Source: Streptomyces sp. NBC_01454
GTDB lineage: Bacteria > Actinomycetota > Actinomycetes > Streptomycetales > Streptomycetaceae
NCBI RefSeq assembly: GCF_036227565.1
Contig: NZ_CP109460.1
Location: 7,440,001-7,504,000 of the forward strand
Length of the DNA: 64,000 nt
Direction: 5' to 3'
The position numbers and the translations under genes are program-made. The notes under the pieces are model-generated. The model did not search any database, was not told the DNA's origin, and saw only the letters and a program-made list of their open reading frames with translations. Of the stretch, positions 17,066 to 28,182 are shown in pieces (position 1 is the stretch's first letter; every line of letters begins with the position of its first letter).

Positions 17066-17353
17066 TCAGGCGGGCAGCGGCGCGACGATCACCGACCGCG
17101 CGGAGGTGTGGTCGACCACGATGACCTGGGTATGCCGGGCGATGGGCACGGGGGACCAGGCGGCGAAGGCCTCGGTCCCGCCGCGCACGGGCAGCAGCAC
17201 CTCGCCCGGTCCGTCGGCCGGGATCGACACGGTCACCCGCCCGATCACCCCGATCGGGCTGAAGTCCGTGTCATCCGTCGCGCTCACCCGGGTTCCGTCG
17301 CTGGTCACAGCCGCTGCCGGCGCGCCGGCCGGGCAGCGGGAAATCCTCGACAA
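17066..17353 (-). CDS. Small NfeD-like OB-fold protein
   Basis: About 95 residues. The core IGVIGRVTVSIPADGPGEVL, then FAAWSPVPIARHTQVIVVDH and RSVIVAPLP, fits the C-terminal OB-fold of NfeD proteins, which co-occur with flotillins. The membrane-protease part of full NfeD is absent. The gene is directly upstream of the flotillin gene (about 100 bases). The TTG start at 17353 is a best guess; a GTG near 17310 is an alternative. The family call rests on fold pattern plus context. Confidence 0.65.
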   Translation of the reverse strand: MSRISRCPAGAPAAAVTSDGTRVSATDDTDFSPIGVIGRVTVSIPADGPGEVLLPVRGGTEAFAAWSPVPIARHTQVIVVDHTSARSVIVAPLPA

Positions 17354-17440
17354 CTCAACGGTACTCCGGCCAGGGCGCCGGTTCAGGGCGCCGGCCCGGC
17401 AGCCGGTGCAGGACAGCCGGCTGCCCGGACCGGGAGCGCT

Positions 17441-17758
17441 TCAGGCGTCCAGACGGGCGGGACGGGCCGCCGGCACCTGCTTCCGCTGGGGCAGCACATC
17501 GGGCGCGCGGTGCGGCCGGAGAGCCGTGAGGGCGATCTCGGTCTCCTCCATCAGCGCACGGTAGGAGACCAGCCGCTGCCACTCCGGATCGGCGACCCCG
17601 GGCACGGTGCGCGCACGCTCCGTCCACAGCTTCGCCAGCCCTGCGTACACGGGTGTCTGTCGGACGATCTCCGCGGTGAGCCATCGCGGAACGGAGCCGG
17701 GGCGGGGGAGGGACGTCTGTCCGTGACCTGCGACGGTGCCGGAAGAGGGGACGCTCAT
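17441..17758 (-). CDS. Small conserved hypothetical protein near flotillin
   Basis: A 105-residue soluble protein of no recognised domain. The middle (PRWLTAEIVRQTPVYAGLAK, then WQRLVSYRALMEETEIALTA) is helical and looks like a real conserved core, while both ends are Pro/Ala/Arg-rich. It lies upstream of the NfeD-like and flotillin genes on the same strand and may share their promoter. The ATG 17758 start faces a divergent gene. Confidence 0.65.
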   Translation of the reverse strand: MSVPSSGTVAGHGQTSLPRPGSVPRWLTAEIVRQTPVYAGLAKLWTERARTVPGVADPEWQRLVSYRALMEETEIALTALRPHRAPDVLPQRKQVPAARPARLDA

Positions 17759-17920
17759 GGCCGTAGAAACGATTCTTCCGGCATGTGGTCACGACGTACT
17801 TTCTCAGCTGCCGCGGATTCCCCCGTGGAGGCAGGGACGTATCTCTCTCGAATATCACCTTATGCAGTGATCTATAGCTGGGAAGCGGTCCAATACGGAC
17901 GAAGGAACGTTGTCGCAGTC

Positions 17921-18910
17921 ATGGAACCGAGGGAGTTGTGGGAGCGCCACGCGGTACTCGCACAGGCGTTTTGCAGCAGCGATGACGAGGTCCGCCGTAC
18001 GCAGGGACTCCTCGACGAGGCCGAGGCCCGTCGTTCACGGACCCTGGCCGCCTTCGCCGTGACGGTGGGCAGCGACGCCGTGGTGGCGGACCTGCTCGGC
18101 CTGGACGAGCGCGAAGTACGTCTGGCCCGGCGCACGGTGGGCAAGGACGACGCCCGCGCGGTCGCCCAGAGTCTGCTGTCCCAGCCCACGTGCGAGCAAC
18201 CCCCCGCGCAGCCGGCCGCCGCACCCCCCGCGGGCCCGTCAACCGCGAGTCAGCCCACTGTGAGCCCGCCGGCCGCGAGTCCACCGTCCGCGGCCGCGCC
18301 GGCCCCGGCCCCGGTCGCGGCGCCCCAGCCCGGCATGTCCCAGCCCGGCATGTCCCCGCCGGGCATGTCCTCCCCGCCAGGGATGTCCCCGCCCACCGAA
18401 CCGGCCTGGGCGCCGGCCCTGGACGCGGTCCTGATGAGCAGCTGGCAGGCCGGCGTCGACCTCACCGCACTGGCCACCGAACTCGGTCTCGACGTACGGA
18501 TCCTGGTGGCACGGGCACAACAGCTCACGGCCGAGAGCCGGCCCGCGCCGCCGCCGGACCGGATCGGCCGGCACCGCCGCCTCGTCAACGTCCCGCCACC
18601 CTCCCCGCAGACCGAGGCTCCCCATGCGGCCTGGCGTGAGCAGCGGCCCCCGCAGGCACGGGAGCACTATGAGCAGGAACCCTGGAAGCAACACCCGTAT
18701 CAGAACTACCCGGAGCATCAGCAGTATCAGGAGTACCGGGTATACGAGCAGCAACCACAGCAACACCACTACCAACAGCCCTCTCAGGGCACCTGGGATG
18801 CCAACGCCATCACGGCCGCCCAGCACGACTGGGACGGCATCCTCAGCCAGTGGGAAGCCACCACCTCCACCATTCCGCCCCTCTCCGCACCCGGTCAGGG
18901 AGGCGTATGA
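17921..18910 (+). CDS. Low-complexity protein with two HTH-like segments
   Basis: A 329-residue hypothetical protein in four parts. An N-terminal helical region (residues 1-85) contains an HTH-like piece (DAVVADLLGLDEREVRLAR). A Pro/Ala-rich linker carries four PGMS repeats (about 125-155). A second HTH-like piece follows (DLTALATELGLDVRILVARA, near 185-205). The C-terminal tail is rich in Gln, Tyr, His and Pro (about 245-300, e.g. YEQQPQQHHYQQPSQ). The tail uses more CAG/CAA/TAT codons than its neighbours. It may be a DNA-binding or scaffold protein. The start is the ATG after GAAGGA. Confidence 0.75.
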   Translation: MEPRELWERHAVLAQAFCSSDDEVRRTQGLLDEAEARRSRTLAAFAVTVGSDAVVADLLGLDEREVRLARRTVGKDDARAVAQSLLSQPTCEQPPAQPAAAPPAGPSTASQPTVSPPAASPPSAAAPAPAPVAAPQPGMSQPGMSPPGMSSPPGMSPPTEPAWAPALDAVLMSSWQAGVDLTALATELGLDVRILVARAQQLTAESRPAPPPDRIGRHRRLVNVPPPSPQTEAPHAAWREQRPPQAREHYEQEPWKQHPYQNYPEHQQYQEYRVYEQQPQQHHYQQPSQGTWDANAITAAQHDWDGILSQWEATTSTIPPLSAPGQGGV

Positions 18911-19015
18911 GGGCGTGGGCCGCGGTGGCGCGGGGCCGGACGTCACGCCCCGTCCGGGGCGCGTCGGCATGATCGCGGTGGCGACAGGTGACCAGGACCG
19001 GAGGCGCGAACGACC

Positions 19016-19834
19016 ATGACACAAGAGCGAGTTGTCTTCGTGACGGGCGGTGGTACGGGCATCGGCGCCGCCACCGCGCGGCTGCTGCGGGCGGCCGGGC
19101 ACCAGGTGGTGATCTCCGGTCGCCGGCCCGAACCGCTGCACCGCCTCGCCGAGGAGACCGGGGCGCTGGCGCACCCCGCCGACGCCGCCGACCCCGAGGC
19201 GGTGCAGGGCCTCGTCGAGGCGGCCGTGTCCGCGTACGGGCGGCTCGACGGGCTGGTGCTCAACGCCGGTATCGCCCGCGGCGGCGCGGTCGGTGAGCTG
19301 TCGCCGGCGGACTGGCAGGCCGTCATGGCCACCAATGTCACCGGCCCCTTCCTGCTGCAACGCGCCGCGCTCCCACACCTCTTGGCGGCCCGTGGCGCGG
19401 TCGTCGCCGTGGCCTCGGTCGCCGCGCTGCGCAACGGGCACGGCAACGCCGCCTATGCGACGTCCAAGGCGGCCCTGCTCCAGCTCTGCCGCTCCCTCGC
19501 CGTCGACTACGGGCGGGACGGGCTGCGCGCCAACATCGTCTGTCCCAGCTGGGTGCGGACCGAGATGGCCGACGGGCGGATGGCGCGCTTCGCCGAGGAG
19601 GCCGGGCTGGCGGGCGGGGTGGACGCCGCGTACGAGGAGGCCACCCGGCTGCTGCCGGCGGGCCGCGCCGGGGAGCCGCGGGAGGTCGCGGAGGCGATCG
19701 GCTGGCTGCTCTCGCCGGCCGCCTCCTTCGTCAACGGCGCGGTGCTGACCGTCGACGGCGGGGCGACGGCGGGCGACCCGGGCGGTGCCGCGTTCCGCTA
19801 CCGCATCGAGCCGCGCGACGGCGCGCAGAGTTGA
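19016..19834 (+). CDS. Short-chain dehydrogenase/reductase (SDR)
   Basis: A 272-residue classical SDR. It has the cofactor loop TGGGTGIG (residues 10-17), NAG in LVLNAGIA, the active-site YxxxK as YATSK, and the terminal VNGAVLTVDGGAT. It is a complete NAD(P)-dependent oxidoreductase of unknown substrate. It is convergent with the ferredoxin-reductase gene at the edge of the betaine block, so a link to betaine or choline metabolism is possible but unproven. Confidence 0.92.
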   Translation: MTQERVVFVTGGGTGIGAATARLLRAAGHQVVISGRRPEPLHRLAEETGALAHPADAADPEAVQGLVEAAVSAYGRLDGLVLNAGIARGGAVGELSPADWQAVMATNVTGPFLLQRAALPHLLAARGAVVAVASVAALRNGHGNAAYATSKAALLQLCRSLAVDYGRDGLRANIVCPSWVRTEMADGRMARFAEEAGLAGGVDAAYEEATRLLPAGRAGEPREVAEAIGWLLSPAASFVNGAVLTVDGGATAGDPGGAAFRYRIEPRDGAQS

Positions 19835-19855
19835 GGCGCCGTCCGGGGCGGCGCC
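19835..19855. terminator. Hairpin directly after SDR stop
   Basis: GGCGCCG (19835-19841), a 7-base loop and CGGCGCC (19849-19855) form a hairpin immediately after the SDR stop and just before the end of the convergent reductase gene. Confidence 0.65.
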
Positions 19856-19862
19856 CGGGCGG

Positions 19863-21032
19863 TCAGGTGGTGGCCGGCTGGGCGGCGCGGGCGAGGGCGC
19901 GGCGCTGCCCCATGAAGGGGCGCGGGCGGTTGAGCGCGAGGACCGCGGTGGTGCGCCCCTCACGTTCGTAGCAGGCGAGGAAGCTGCGGTCGTCGGGAGA
20001 GCCTTCGAGGATGCGCGGGGTGTCACCGGGCAGCCGCCGGCCCGCGAACTGGATGCGGACGCCGTACTGGTCGGACCAGAAGTACGGCAGGCTCCGGTGG
20101 GTCGTGACGGTGCGCCCGGCCAGGAGGTTGTGTGCGGCCGTGGCGGCCTGTTCGGTGGCGCTGGTCCAGTGCTCGGCGCGGATGCCGTCCACCCTGGCGA
20201 CGTCGCCGACGGCCACCACCTGGGGCAGCGGGGTGACGCATCCCGCGTCGCAGCGGACCCCGTCGTCGAGCGGCAGCCCGGAACCCTCCAGCCAGGCGGT
20301 ACGGGGCCGGACGCCGATGCCGGTGACCACCACCTCGGCGGGAAGCAGCCGGCCGTCGGCCAGTTCGACCCCGGTGACCCGGTTCCCGGCACCCTCGCTG
20401 TGCAGACGGGCGACCCCGGTCCCGGTGAGGAGGGTGACGCCGTGGTCGGCATGGAGGGCGGCGCAGATGGTGGCCATCGTGTCGCCGAGCTGGGGTACGA
20501 GGGGGAGCGGGGCGGCCTCGACCACGGTGACGTGATGTCCGAGGGTGGCGCAGGACGAGGCGACCTCGGCGCCGATGAAGCCGCCGCCGATCACCACGAC
20601 CCGGACCGGGCCGCGCGTCAGGTCCGCGCGCAGGGCCTGTGCGTCGTCGAGGGTGCGCAGGGTGTGCGCGCCGGCGGGCGCAGGGCCGGGCAGGCGGCGC
20701 GGGGCGGCGCCGGTGGCGATCACCACGCCGTCGGTGGCCAGGGTCCGGCCGCCGTCGAGGAGCACCGTGCGCCCGCCGGTGTCGAGCCCGGTGGCCTCGG
20801 TGCCCAGCAGCCATTCGGCGTCGAGTTCGGCGATCTCCTCGGCGTCGGCCAGGGCCAGCCGGTCCGGGCTCGTGGTGCCGGTGAGGAGGTCCTTGGACAG
20901 CGGCGGGCGGTCGTAGGGGCGGTGGGACTCGTCCCCGACGATCACCAGCCGGCCGTCGAACCCCTCGGCGCGCAGGGCCCGGGCGGCGTACAGGCCGGCC
21001 AGCGAGGCTCCGATGACAGCGACCGACTTCAT
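19863..21032 (-). CDS. NAD(P)H:ferredoxin reductase (FAD, class I oxygenase type)
   Basis: A 389-residue FAD oxidoreductase like the reductase components of Rieske dioxygenases and P450 systems (BphA4/PdR type). It has the FAD loop VAVIGASLAGLYAARALR, then RPYDRPPLSKDLLTG, the NAD loop VVVIGGGFIGAEVAS, and VVAVGDVAR. It overlaps the Rieske ferredoxin gene (ATGA), so the two form an electron chain NAD(P)H to FAD to [2Fe-2S]. Given the Rieske oxygenase gene at 26498, I infer it drives glycine betaine hydroxylation. Confidence 0.9.
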   Translation of the reverse strand: MKSVAVIGASLAGLYAARALRAEGFDGRLVIVGDESHRPYDRPPLSKDLLTGTTSPDRLALADAEEIAELDAEWLLGTEATGLDTGGRTVLLDGGRTLATDGVVIATGAAPRRLPGPAPAGAHTLRTLDDAQALRADLTRGPVRVVVIGGGFIGAEVASSCATLGHHVTVVEAAPLPLVPQLGDTMATICAALHADHGVTLLTGTGVARLHSEGAGNRVTGVELADGRLLPAEVVVTGIGVRPRTAWLEGSGLPLDDGVRCDAGCVTPLPQVVAVGDVARVDGIRAEHWTSATEQAATAAHNLLAGRTVTTHRSLPYFWSDQYGVRIQFAGRRLPGDTPRILEGSPDDRSFLACYEREGRTTAVLALNRPRPFMGQRRALARAAQPATT

Positions 21033-21349
21033 GCGGCGGTGCCCTCCTCGGCGGCGTGCTGGACGTAGATCATGCCGTCCTCGACGGTCACGGGGTGGGT
21101 GCGCACCGCCCGGCGGGCCGGCAGACAGGTCGCCGCTCCGGTGCGCAGGTCGAAGGCCGCGGCGTGCAGCGGGCATTCGACCAGACATCCCTCCAGCCAG
21201 CCGTCCGCGAGGGAGGCGTCCTGGTGGGTGCAGGTGTCGTCGATCGCGTAGAGCTGCCCCTCGGCGTGGAAGACGGCGATCGGAGGTGCGGTGTCGATGC
21301 GTACGGATTCGCCGGTGGGCAGATCGGCGAGACGGCAGACAGGAATCAC
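21029..21349 (-). CDS. Rieske-type ferredoxin
   Basis: A 106-residue [2Fe-2S] Rieske protein. The ligands are in CTHQDASL and CPLHAAAFD (C-x-H and C-x2-H). It is a soluble electron carrier for oxygenases. GTG 21349 was chosen because AGGGGG lies 4 bases upstream and the protein then begins VIPVCRLADLP, the family-typical start; a GTG at 21385 is longer without a good site. It is coupled to the reductase gene behind it and is probably the electron donor for the GbcA-type oxygenase. Confidence 0.9.
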   Translation of the reverse strand: MIPVCRLADLPTGESVRIDTAPPIAVFHAEGQLYAIDDTCTHQDASLADGWLEGCLVECPLHAAAFDLRTGAATCLPARRAVRTHPVTVEDGMIYVQHAAEEGTAA

Positions 21350-21484
21350 AGGACCCCCTGGATCATCGAGTTTCGCGGTGCGCACGATGGAGCGCTATGC
21401 GCAACAGAATCCAATCGTTGGGCCTATGCGTCAAGCGGTCCCGGGAAATGCCGGCCCTGGCGTGAAGAGCTCGCCCACACCCCC

Positions 21485-21514
21485 TTGACGGTGCCGATCC
21501 GGCGTTCCCACTAT
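21485..21514 (+). promoter_or_regulatory. Candidate promoter of betaine catabolic genes
   Basis: TTGACG (21485-21490), an 18-base spacer and CACTAT (21509-21514) match a main-sigma promoter reading toward the mycothiol dehydrogenase gene at 21566. Confidence 0.55.
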
Positions 21515-21524
21515 GTCTCTCATC

Positions 21525-21550
21525 GCGCAACGAGTCGTGCAGTGCGCAAC
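21525..21550. promoter_or_regulatory. GCGCAAC direct repeats, candidate operator
   Basis: GCGCAAC occurs at 21525-21531 and 21544-21550, just downstream of the candidate promoter, and again at 21399-21405 near the start of the divergent ferredoxin gene. Three copies in one 215-base divergent region suggest a regulator site controlling both sides. The protein that binds is unknown; the GntR or NmtR-like genes downstream are candidates. Confidence 0.5.
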
Positions 21551-21565
21551 ACGAAGGGGTAGGGC

Positions 21566-22651
21566 ATGCCACACGAAGTCCATGCCGTCGTCGCGGCGAA
21601 ACACGGCGCACCGGTTGAGCTGCGGACGATCCTGGTGCCGGATCCCGGCCCGGGAGAAGTGCTGGTCGCCGTGCAGGCCTGCGGGGTCTGCCACACCGAC
21701 CTGCACTACCGGGACGGCGCGATCAACGACGAATTCCCCTTCCTGCTCGGCCATGAGGCGGCCGGGGTGATCGAGGACGTCGGCCCCGGGGTCACCGATC
21801 TCGCACCCGGTGACTTCGTCGTCCTCGCCTGGCGGGCGCCCTGCGGCAGCTGCCGTTCCTGCCGCCGCGGCCGGCCCTGGTACTGCTTCGACTCCCGTAA
21901 TGCCGCCCAGCCGATGACCCTGCCCGGGGGCACCCCGCTCAGCCCCGCGCTCGGCATCGGCGCCTTCGCCGAGAAGACGCTGGTCGCCGCCGGACAGGCG
22001 GTCAAGGTCGACCCGCACGCCCGCCCCGAGGCCGCCGGACTCATCGGCTGCGGAGTGATGGCCGGCTACGGCGCCGCCGTGCACACCGGCGCGGTGGGCA
22101 GCGGGGACACCGTCGCCGTCATCGGCTGCGGCGGGGTCGGCAACGCGGCCATCGCCGGCGCCTCGGTCGCCGGCGCGCGCCGGATCATCGCGGTCGACAT
22201 CGACGACCGCAAGCTGGACGGCGCCACCCGCTTCGGCGCCACCCATACCGTCAACTCCCGTGGTACGGACCCCGTCGAGGCGGTCCGCGGCCTCACCGGC
22301 GGCCACGGCGCGGATGTGGTGATCGACGCGGTGGGCCGCCCCGAGACCTACACCCAGGGCTTCTTCATGCGCGACCTGGCCGGGACGCTGGTCCAGGTCG
22401 GCGTCCCCGAACCCGGCATGCGCGTCGAGCTGCCGCTCCTCGATCTCTTCTCGCGCGGCGGCGCGCTGAAGTCCTCCTGGTACGGCGACTGTCTGCCCAG
22501 CCGCGACTTCCCGGTCCTCATCGACCGCTACCTCAGCGGACGGCTCGACCTCGACGGCTTCGTCACCGAGACGATCGCCCTGGACGAGGTGGAGTCCGCG
22601 TTCGACAAGATGCGCGACGGCACCGTACTGCGCTCCGTCGTGGTCCTGTGA
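21566..22651 (+). CDS. S-(hydroxymethyl)mycothiol dehydrogenase
   Basis: A 361-residue zinc alcohol dehydrogenase of the mycothiol-dependent formaldehyde dehydrogenase type. The catalytic zinc ligands are in ACGVCHTD (C42) and GHEAAG (H63-E64). Structural zinc Cys are at 93, 96, 99 and 107 (CGSCRSC, WYC). The NAD loop is [15 protein letters not shown]. It oxidises the mycothiol adduct of formaldehyde. In this block it should clear formaldehyde released when methyl groups of betaine, dimethylglycine and sarcosine are oxidised. Confidence 0.9.
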   Translation: MPHEVHAVVAAKHGAPVELRTILVPDPGPGEVLVAVQACGVCHTDLHYRDGAINDEFPFLLGHEAAGVIEDVGPGVTDLAPGDFVVLAWRAPCGSCRSCRRGRPWYCFDSRNAAQPMTLPGGTPLSPALGIGAFAEKTLVAAGQAVKVDPHARPEAAGLIGCGVMAGYGAAVHTGAVGSGDTVAVIGCGGVGNAAIAGASVAGARRIIAVDIDDRKLDGATRFGATHTVNSRGTDPVEAVRGLTGGHGADVVIDAVGRPETYTQGFFMRDLAGTLVQVGVPEPGMRVELPLLDLFSRGGALKSSWYGDCLPSRDFPVLIDRYLSGRLDLDGFVTETIALDEVESAFDKMRDGTVLRSVVVL

Positions 22652-22671
22652 CGGCGTTACAGAACCTCTGA

Positions 22672-25238
<2,567 letters not shown>

Positions 25239-25239
<1 letters not shown>

Positions 25240-25269
25240 GGGAGGGCCGGTCGGGCGCCGGCCCTCCCC
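25239..25269 (+). terminator. Hairpin between dimethylglycine and sarcosine oxidase genes
   Basis: A perfect 12-bp stem (25239-25250 with 25258-25269) and a 7-base loop begin at the last base of the dimethylglycine oxidase stop. It may cut or attenuate transcription into the genes behind it. Confidence 0.75.
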
Positions 25270-25325
25270 GCCCCGCACTGCCCGTACGCCGCACCCGCAC
25301 CCCCGTACGCAGAAGGAGCAATCGC

Positions 25326-26486
25326 ATGGCTCCCACCTACGACGTCATCGTCCTCGGCCTGGGCGGCATGGGCAGCGCCGCCGCCCACCATCTCGCCGCC
25401 CGTGGCGCCCGGGTCCTGGGCCTGGAGAAGTTCGGCCCGGTGCACAACCGCGGTTCCAGCCACGGCGGTTCCCGCATCACCCGGCAGTCCTACTTCGAGG
25501 ACCCCGCCTACGTCCCGCTGCTGCTGCGCTCGTACGAGCTGTACGAGAAGCTGGAGCGGGACACCGGCCGCGAGATCGCCACCCTCTGCGGCGGGGTGAT
25601 GGTCGGCCGCCCCGACAGCCGCACGGTGCGCGGCAGCCTGGAGTCCGCCGTGCAGTGGGACCTCCCGCACGAGGTGCTGGACGCCGGGGAGATCCGCCGC
25701 CGCTTCCCGACGCTCACCCCGGCCGACGACGAGATCGCCCTGTACGAGGCGCGGGCGGGCCTGGTCCGGCCGGAGTACACCGTCGCCGCCCATGTGCAGC
25801 TCGCCGGCCAGGACGGCGCCGAGCTGCACTTCGAGGAGCCGGTCATCCGCTGGGAAGAGCTGCCCGGGGGCTCCGGGGTCCGGGTCCACACCCCCGAAAA
25901 CACCTACACCGCCGGGCAGTTGGTGATCTGTCCCGGCGCCTGGGCACCCGATCTGCTCACCGACCTCGGGGTGCCGTTCACCATCGAACGGCAGGTCATG
26001 TACTGGTTCGCCCCCGACGGCGGCACCGCGCCCTTCGTCCCGGACCGGCACCCGATCTACATCTGGGAGGACGACCGGGGCGTCCAGATCTACGGCTTCC
26101 CCGCGATCGACGGCCCCGGCGGCGGCGCCAAGGTCGCCTTCTTCCGCAAGGGCACCGTCTGCACCCCCGAAACCATCGAACGCACCGTGCACGACGACGA
26201 GGTGCGCGCCATGGCCGAGCAACTCGCCCCGCGCCTGCCCGCCCTCCCCGGCCGCTTCCTCAAGGCCGCCACCTGCATGTACTCCAACACCCCCGACGAA
26301 CACTTCGTGATCACCCGGCATCCCGCGCACCCGGAGACCGTGACCGTCGCCTGCGGATTCTCCGGCCACGGCTTCAAGTTCGTGCCGGTGGTCGGCGAGA
26401 TCGTCGCCGACCTCGCGCTGACCGGTGCCACCGCGCATCCCATCGAGCTGTTCGACCCCCGCCGGTCCGCCGCCGCGGCCGTCTGA
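25326..26486 (+). CDS. solA: Monomeric sarcosine oxidase / N-methyl amino acid oxidase
   Basis: A 386-residue FAD oxidase of the MSOX/MTOX family. It has an N-terminal dinucleotide loop ([18 protein letters not shown]), then [20 protein letters not shown], and the covalent FAD Cys in [13 protein letters not shown] (C317, matching Cys315 of MSOX). It should oxidise sarcosine to glycine, formaldehyde and H2O2, the last demethylation of betaine breakdown. The start follows AGAAGGAG. It runs into the oxygenase gene with an 11-base gap. Confidence 0.9.
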   Translation: MAPTYDVIVLGLGGMGSAAAHHLAARGARVLGLEKFGPVHNRGSSHGGSRITRQSYFEDPAYVPLLLRSYELYEKLERDTGREIATLCGGVMVGRPDSRTVRGSLESAVQWDLPHEVLDAGEIRRRFPTLTPADDEIALYEARAGLVRPEYTVAAHVQLAGQDGAELHFEEPVIRWEELPGGSGVRVHTPENTYTAGQLVICPGAWAPDLLTDLGVPFTIERQVMYWFAPDGGTAPFVPDRHPIYIWEDDRGVQIYGFPAIDGPGGGAKVAFFRKGTVCTPETIERTVHDDEVRAMAEQLAPRLPALPGRFLKAATCMYSNTPDEHFVITRHPAHPETVTVACGFSGHGFKFVPVVGEIVADLALTGATAHPIELFDPRRSAAAAV

Positions 26487-26497
26487 GGAGACCGGAT

Positions 26498-27682
26498 ATG
26501 ACGACCACACCCGCCCCGTCCGCGCCGGCCGCGGTCACCGAACCCGCCGCCGCGACCACGCCCAGCCTCATCGCCACCCTCGCCGGCCACCACTACACCG
26601 ACCCGGAGATCTTCCGCCGGGAACAGGAGAAGATCTTCGAGCGGCTGTGGTTCTGCGCGGTCCGCAGCGCCGACCTGGACAAGCCCGGCGCCTTCCGCAC
26701 GGTCCGGATCGGCCGGGAGAGCGTACTGATCACCCGCAACCGCGCCGGATCCCTGCGCGCCTTCCTCAACATCTGCCGGCACCGCGGCGCGCAGCTGTGC
26801 ACCGAGGAGTCCGGCGAGGTCCGGCGCAACCTCCAGTGCCCCTACCACGCCTGGACCTACGACCTCGACGGCCGCCTGGTCGCCGCCCCGAACCTGCAGA
26901 AGATGCCGGACGTGGACCGCGGCGAGCGCGCACTGGTCACCGTCCCGCTGCGGGAATGGCTCGGCTACGCCTGGGTGTGCCTGGCCGACGAACCCCCGTC
27001 CTTCGAGGACACCGTGATCGGCGCGGCCGTCGAGCGGCTGGGGGACACCGCCTCCCTCGACCGCTACCGCACCGAGGGCCTCGCACTCGGCAAGCGCCTC
27101 ACCTATGACGTGCAGGCCAACTGGAAGCTCATCATCGAGAACTTCATGGAGTGCTACCACTGCGCCACCATCCACCCCGAACTCACCGAGGTGCTCCCCG
27201 AGTTCGCCGACGGCTTCGCCGCCCAGTATTACGTCGGCCACGGTGCGGAGTTCGCCGACGAGGCCACCGGCTTCACCGTGGACGGCACCGAGGGCTTCGG
27301 CCGGCTGCCCGGCATCGAGGACACCCAGGACCGGCGGTACTACGCGATCACCGTCCGGCCGCAGGTGTTCGTGAACCTCGTCCCCGACCATGTCATCGTC
27401 CACCGGATGTTCCCGATGGCGCCGGACCGCACCGTCGTCGAGTGCGACTGGCTGTATCTGCCCGAGGTCGTCGACTCCGGCGCCGATGTCTCCAAGTCCG
27501 TCGAGCTCTTCCACCGGGTCAACGCCCAGGACTTCGAGGCCTGCGAGCGCACCCAGCCGGCCATGAGCTCGCGCGCGTATCGCGCCGGCGGGGTGCTGGT
27601 GCCCAGCGAGCACCACATCGGCGCCTTCCACCGGTGGGTCACCGACCGTCTGTCGGGGGAGGAGGCTTCCTGCCAGGAATAA
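26498..27682 (+). CDS. gbcA: Rieske oxygenase alpha subunit, glycine betaine monooxygenase (GbcA-type)
   Basis: A 394-residue ring-hydroxylating-oxygenase type protein. The Rieske cluster ligands are C93, H95 (ICRHRGAQL) and C114, H117 (CPYHAWTYDLDG). The mononuclear iron site is in NWKLIIENFMECYHCATIHP. Overall order and the NFMECYHC region match GbcA/stachydrine-type N-demethylases. It should hydroxylate a methyl of glycine betaine, giving dimethylglycine plus formaldehyde. GAGGAG lies 7 bases before ATG 26498. Electrons probably come from the Rieske ferredoxin/reductase pair at 19863-21349; no GbcB gene is present. Confidence 0.88.
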   Translation: MTTTPAPSAPAAVTEPAAATTPSLIATLAGHHYTDPEIFRREQEKIFERLWFCAVRSADLDKPGAFRTVRIGRESVLITRNRAGSLRAFLNICRHRGAQLCTEESGEVRRNLQCPYHAWTYDLDGRLVAAPNLQKMPDVDRGERALVTVPLREWLGYAWVCLADEPPSFEDTVIGAAVERLGDTASLDRYRTEGLALGKRLTYDVQANWKLIIENFMECYHCATIHPELTEVLPEFADGFAAQYYVGHGAEFADEATGFTVDGTEGFGRLPGIEDTQDRRYYAITVRPQVFVNLVPDHVIVHRMFPMAPDRTVVECDWLYLPEVVDSGADVSKSVELFHRVNAQDFEACERTQPAMSSRAYRAGGVLVPSEHHIGAFHRWVTDRLSGEEASCQE

Positions 27683-27683
27683 G

Positions 27684-27697
27684 TGAAGAAGTCTTCA
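27684..27697. promoter_or_regulatory. ArsR/SmtB-type operator palindrome
   Basis: TGAAGA-AG-TCTTCA is a perfect 14-bp palindrome starting 2 bases past the oxygenase stop, about 30 bases before the start codon of the NmtR-like gene, so it overlaps the expected -35 region. This fits autoregulation by that metal sensor. Confidence 0.7.
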
Positions 27698-27708
27698 TAT
27701 GCCGTCGT

Positions 27709-27714
27709 TAAGAT
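27709..27714 (+). promoter_or_regulatory. -10 box of leaderless nmtR-like transcript
   Basis: TAAGAT ends 6 bases before ATG 27721, the distance seen in Streptomyces leaderless mRNAs, and no ribosome site precedes this ATG. Confidence 0.6.
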
Positions 27715-27720
27715 GGCCCC

Positions 27721-28101
27721 ATGGGCCACCGAATGGATGACCGCCACACCGCCACCCGTGAACGACTGGACGCGGTGGGGGCCGCGGATGTCGCCGCCAC
27801 CCTCCAGGCCCTGTCGACCCCCTCTCGGCTGCGCATCCTCGCCCGCCTCCAGGAGAGCCCCTGCGCGGTCGGCGATCTCGCCGCCGCCGTCGGGATGGAA
27901 CAGTCCGCCTGCTCCCACCAACTCCGCCTGCTGCGCAACCTCGGCCTGGTCACCGGCGAACGCCACGGCCGCTCGATCATCTACGCGCTCTACGACCACC
28001 ATGTCGCCGAACTCCTCGACCAAGCGCTCTTCCACGTCGAGCATCTGCGGCTCGGCCTCCATGACGCGCCGTCAGGGACGGTCCGGGCCGCCGGGCGTTG
28101 A
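27721..28101 (+). CDS. nmtR: NmtR-like ArsR/SmtB nickel-cobalt sensor
   Basis: A 126-residue winged-helix repressor. The recognition region is MEQSACSHQLRLLRNLGLV. The alpha-5 metal site of the Ni/Co sensor NmtR (Asp91, His93, His104, His107) is matched by D92, H94, H105 and H108 (YDHHVAELLDQALFHVEHLR). The N-terminal Gly2-His3 that also binds Ni in NmtR is present (MGHRMDD). So a Ni(II)/Co(II) sensor is well supported. No metal pump gene is adjacent, so its targets other than itself are unknown. The palindrome and -10 box upstream indicate autoregulation. Confidence 0.88.
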   Translation: MGHRMDDRHTATRERLDAVGAADVAATLQALSTPSRLRILARLQESPCAVGDLAAAVGMEQSACSHQLRLLRNLGLVTGERHGRSIIYALYDHHVAELLDQALFHVEHLRLGLHDAPSGTVRAAGR

Positions 28102-28126
28102 CCTCAGGCCCACCGTGTAGCCTGCG

Positions 28127-28141
28127 CATACAGGCCGTATG
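28127..28141. promoter_or_regulatory. Inverted repeat upstream of GntR gene
   Basis: CATAC-AGGCC-GTATG lies 41 bases before the GntR start. Size and spacing would suit an operator for that regulator, but support is only the symmetry and position. Confidence 0.45.
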
Positions 28142-28182
28142 GGGGGTTCCTGGCGGGATGTCACGAGTGGGGAGTGCGGGCG

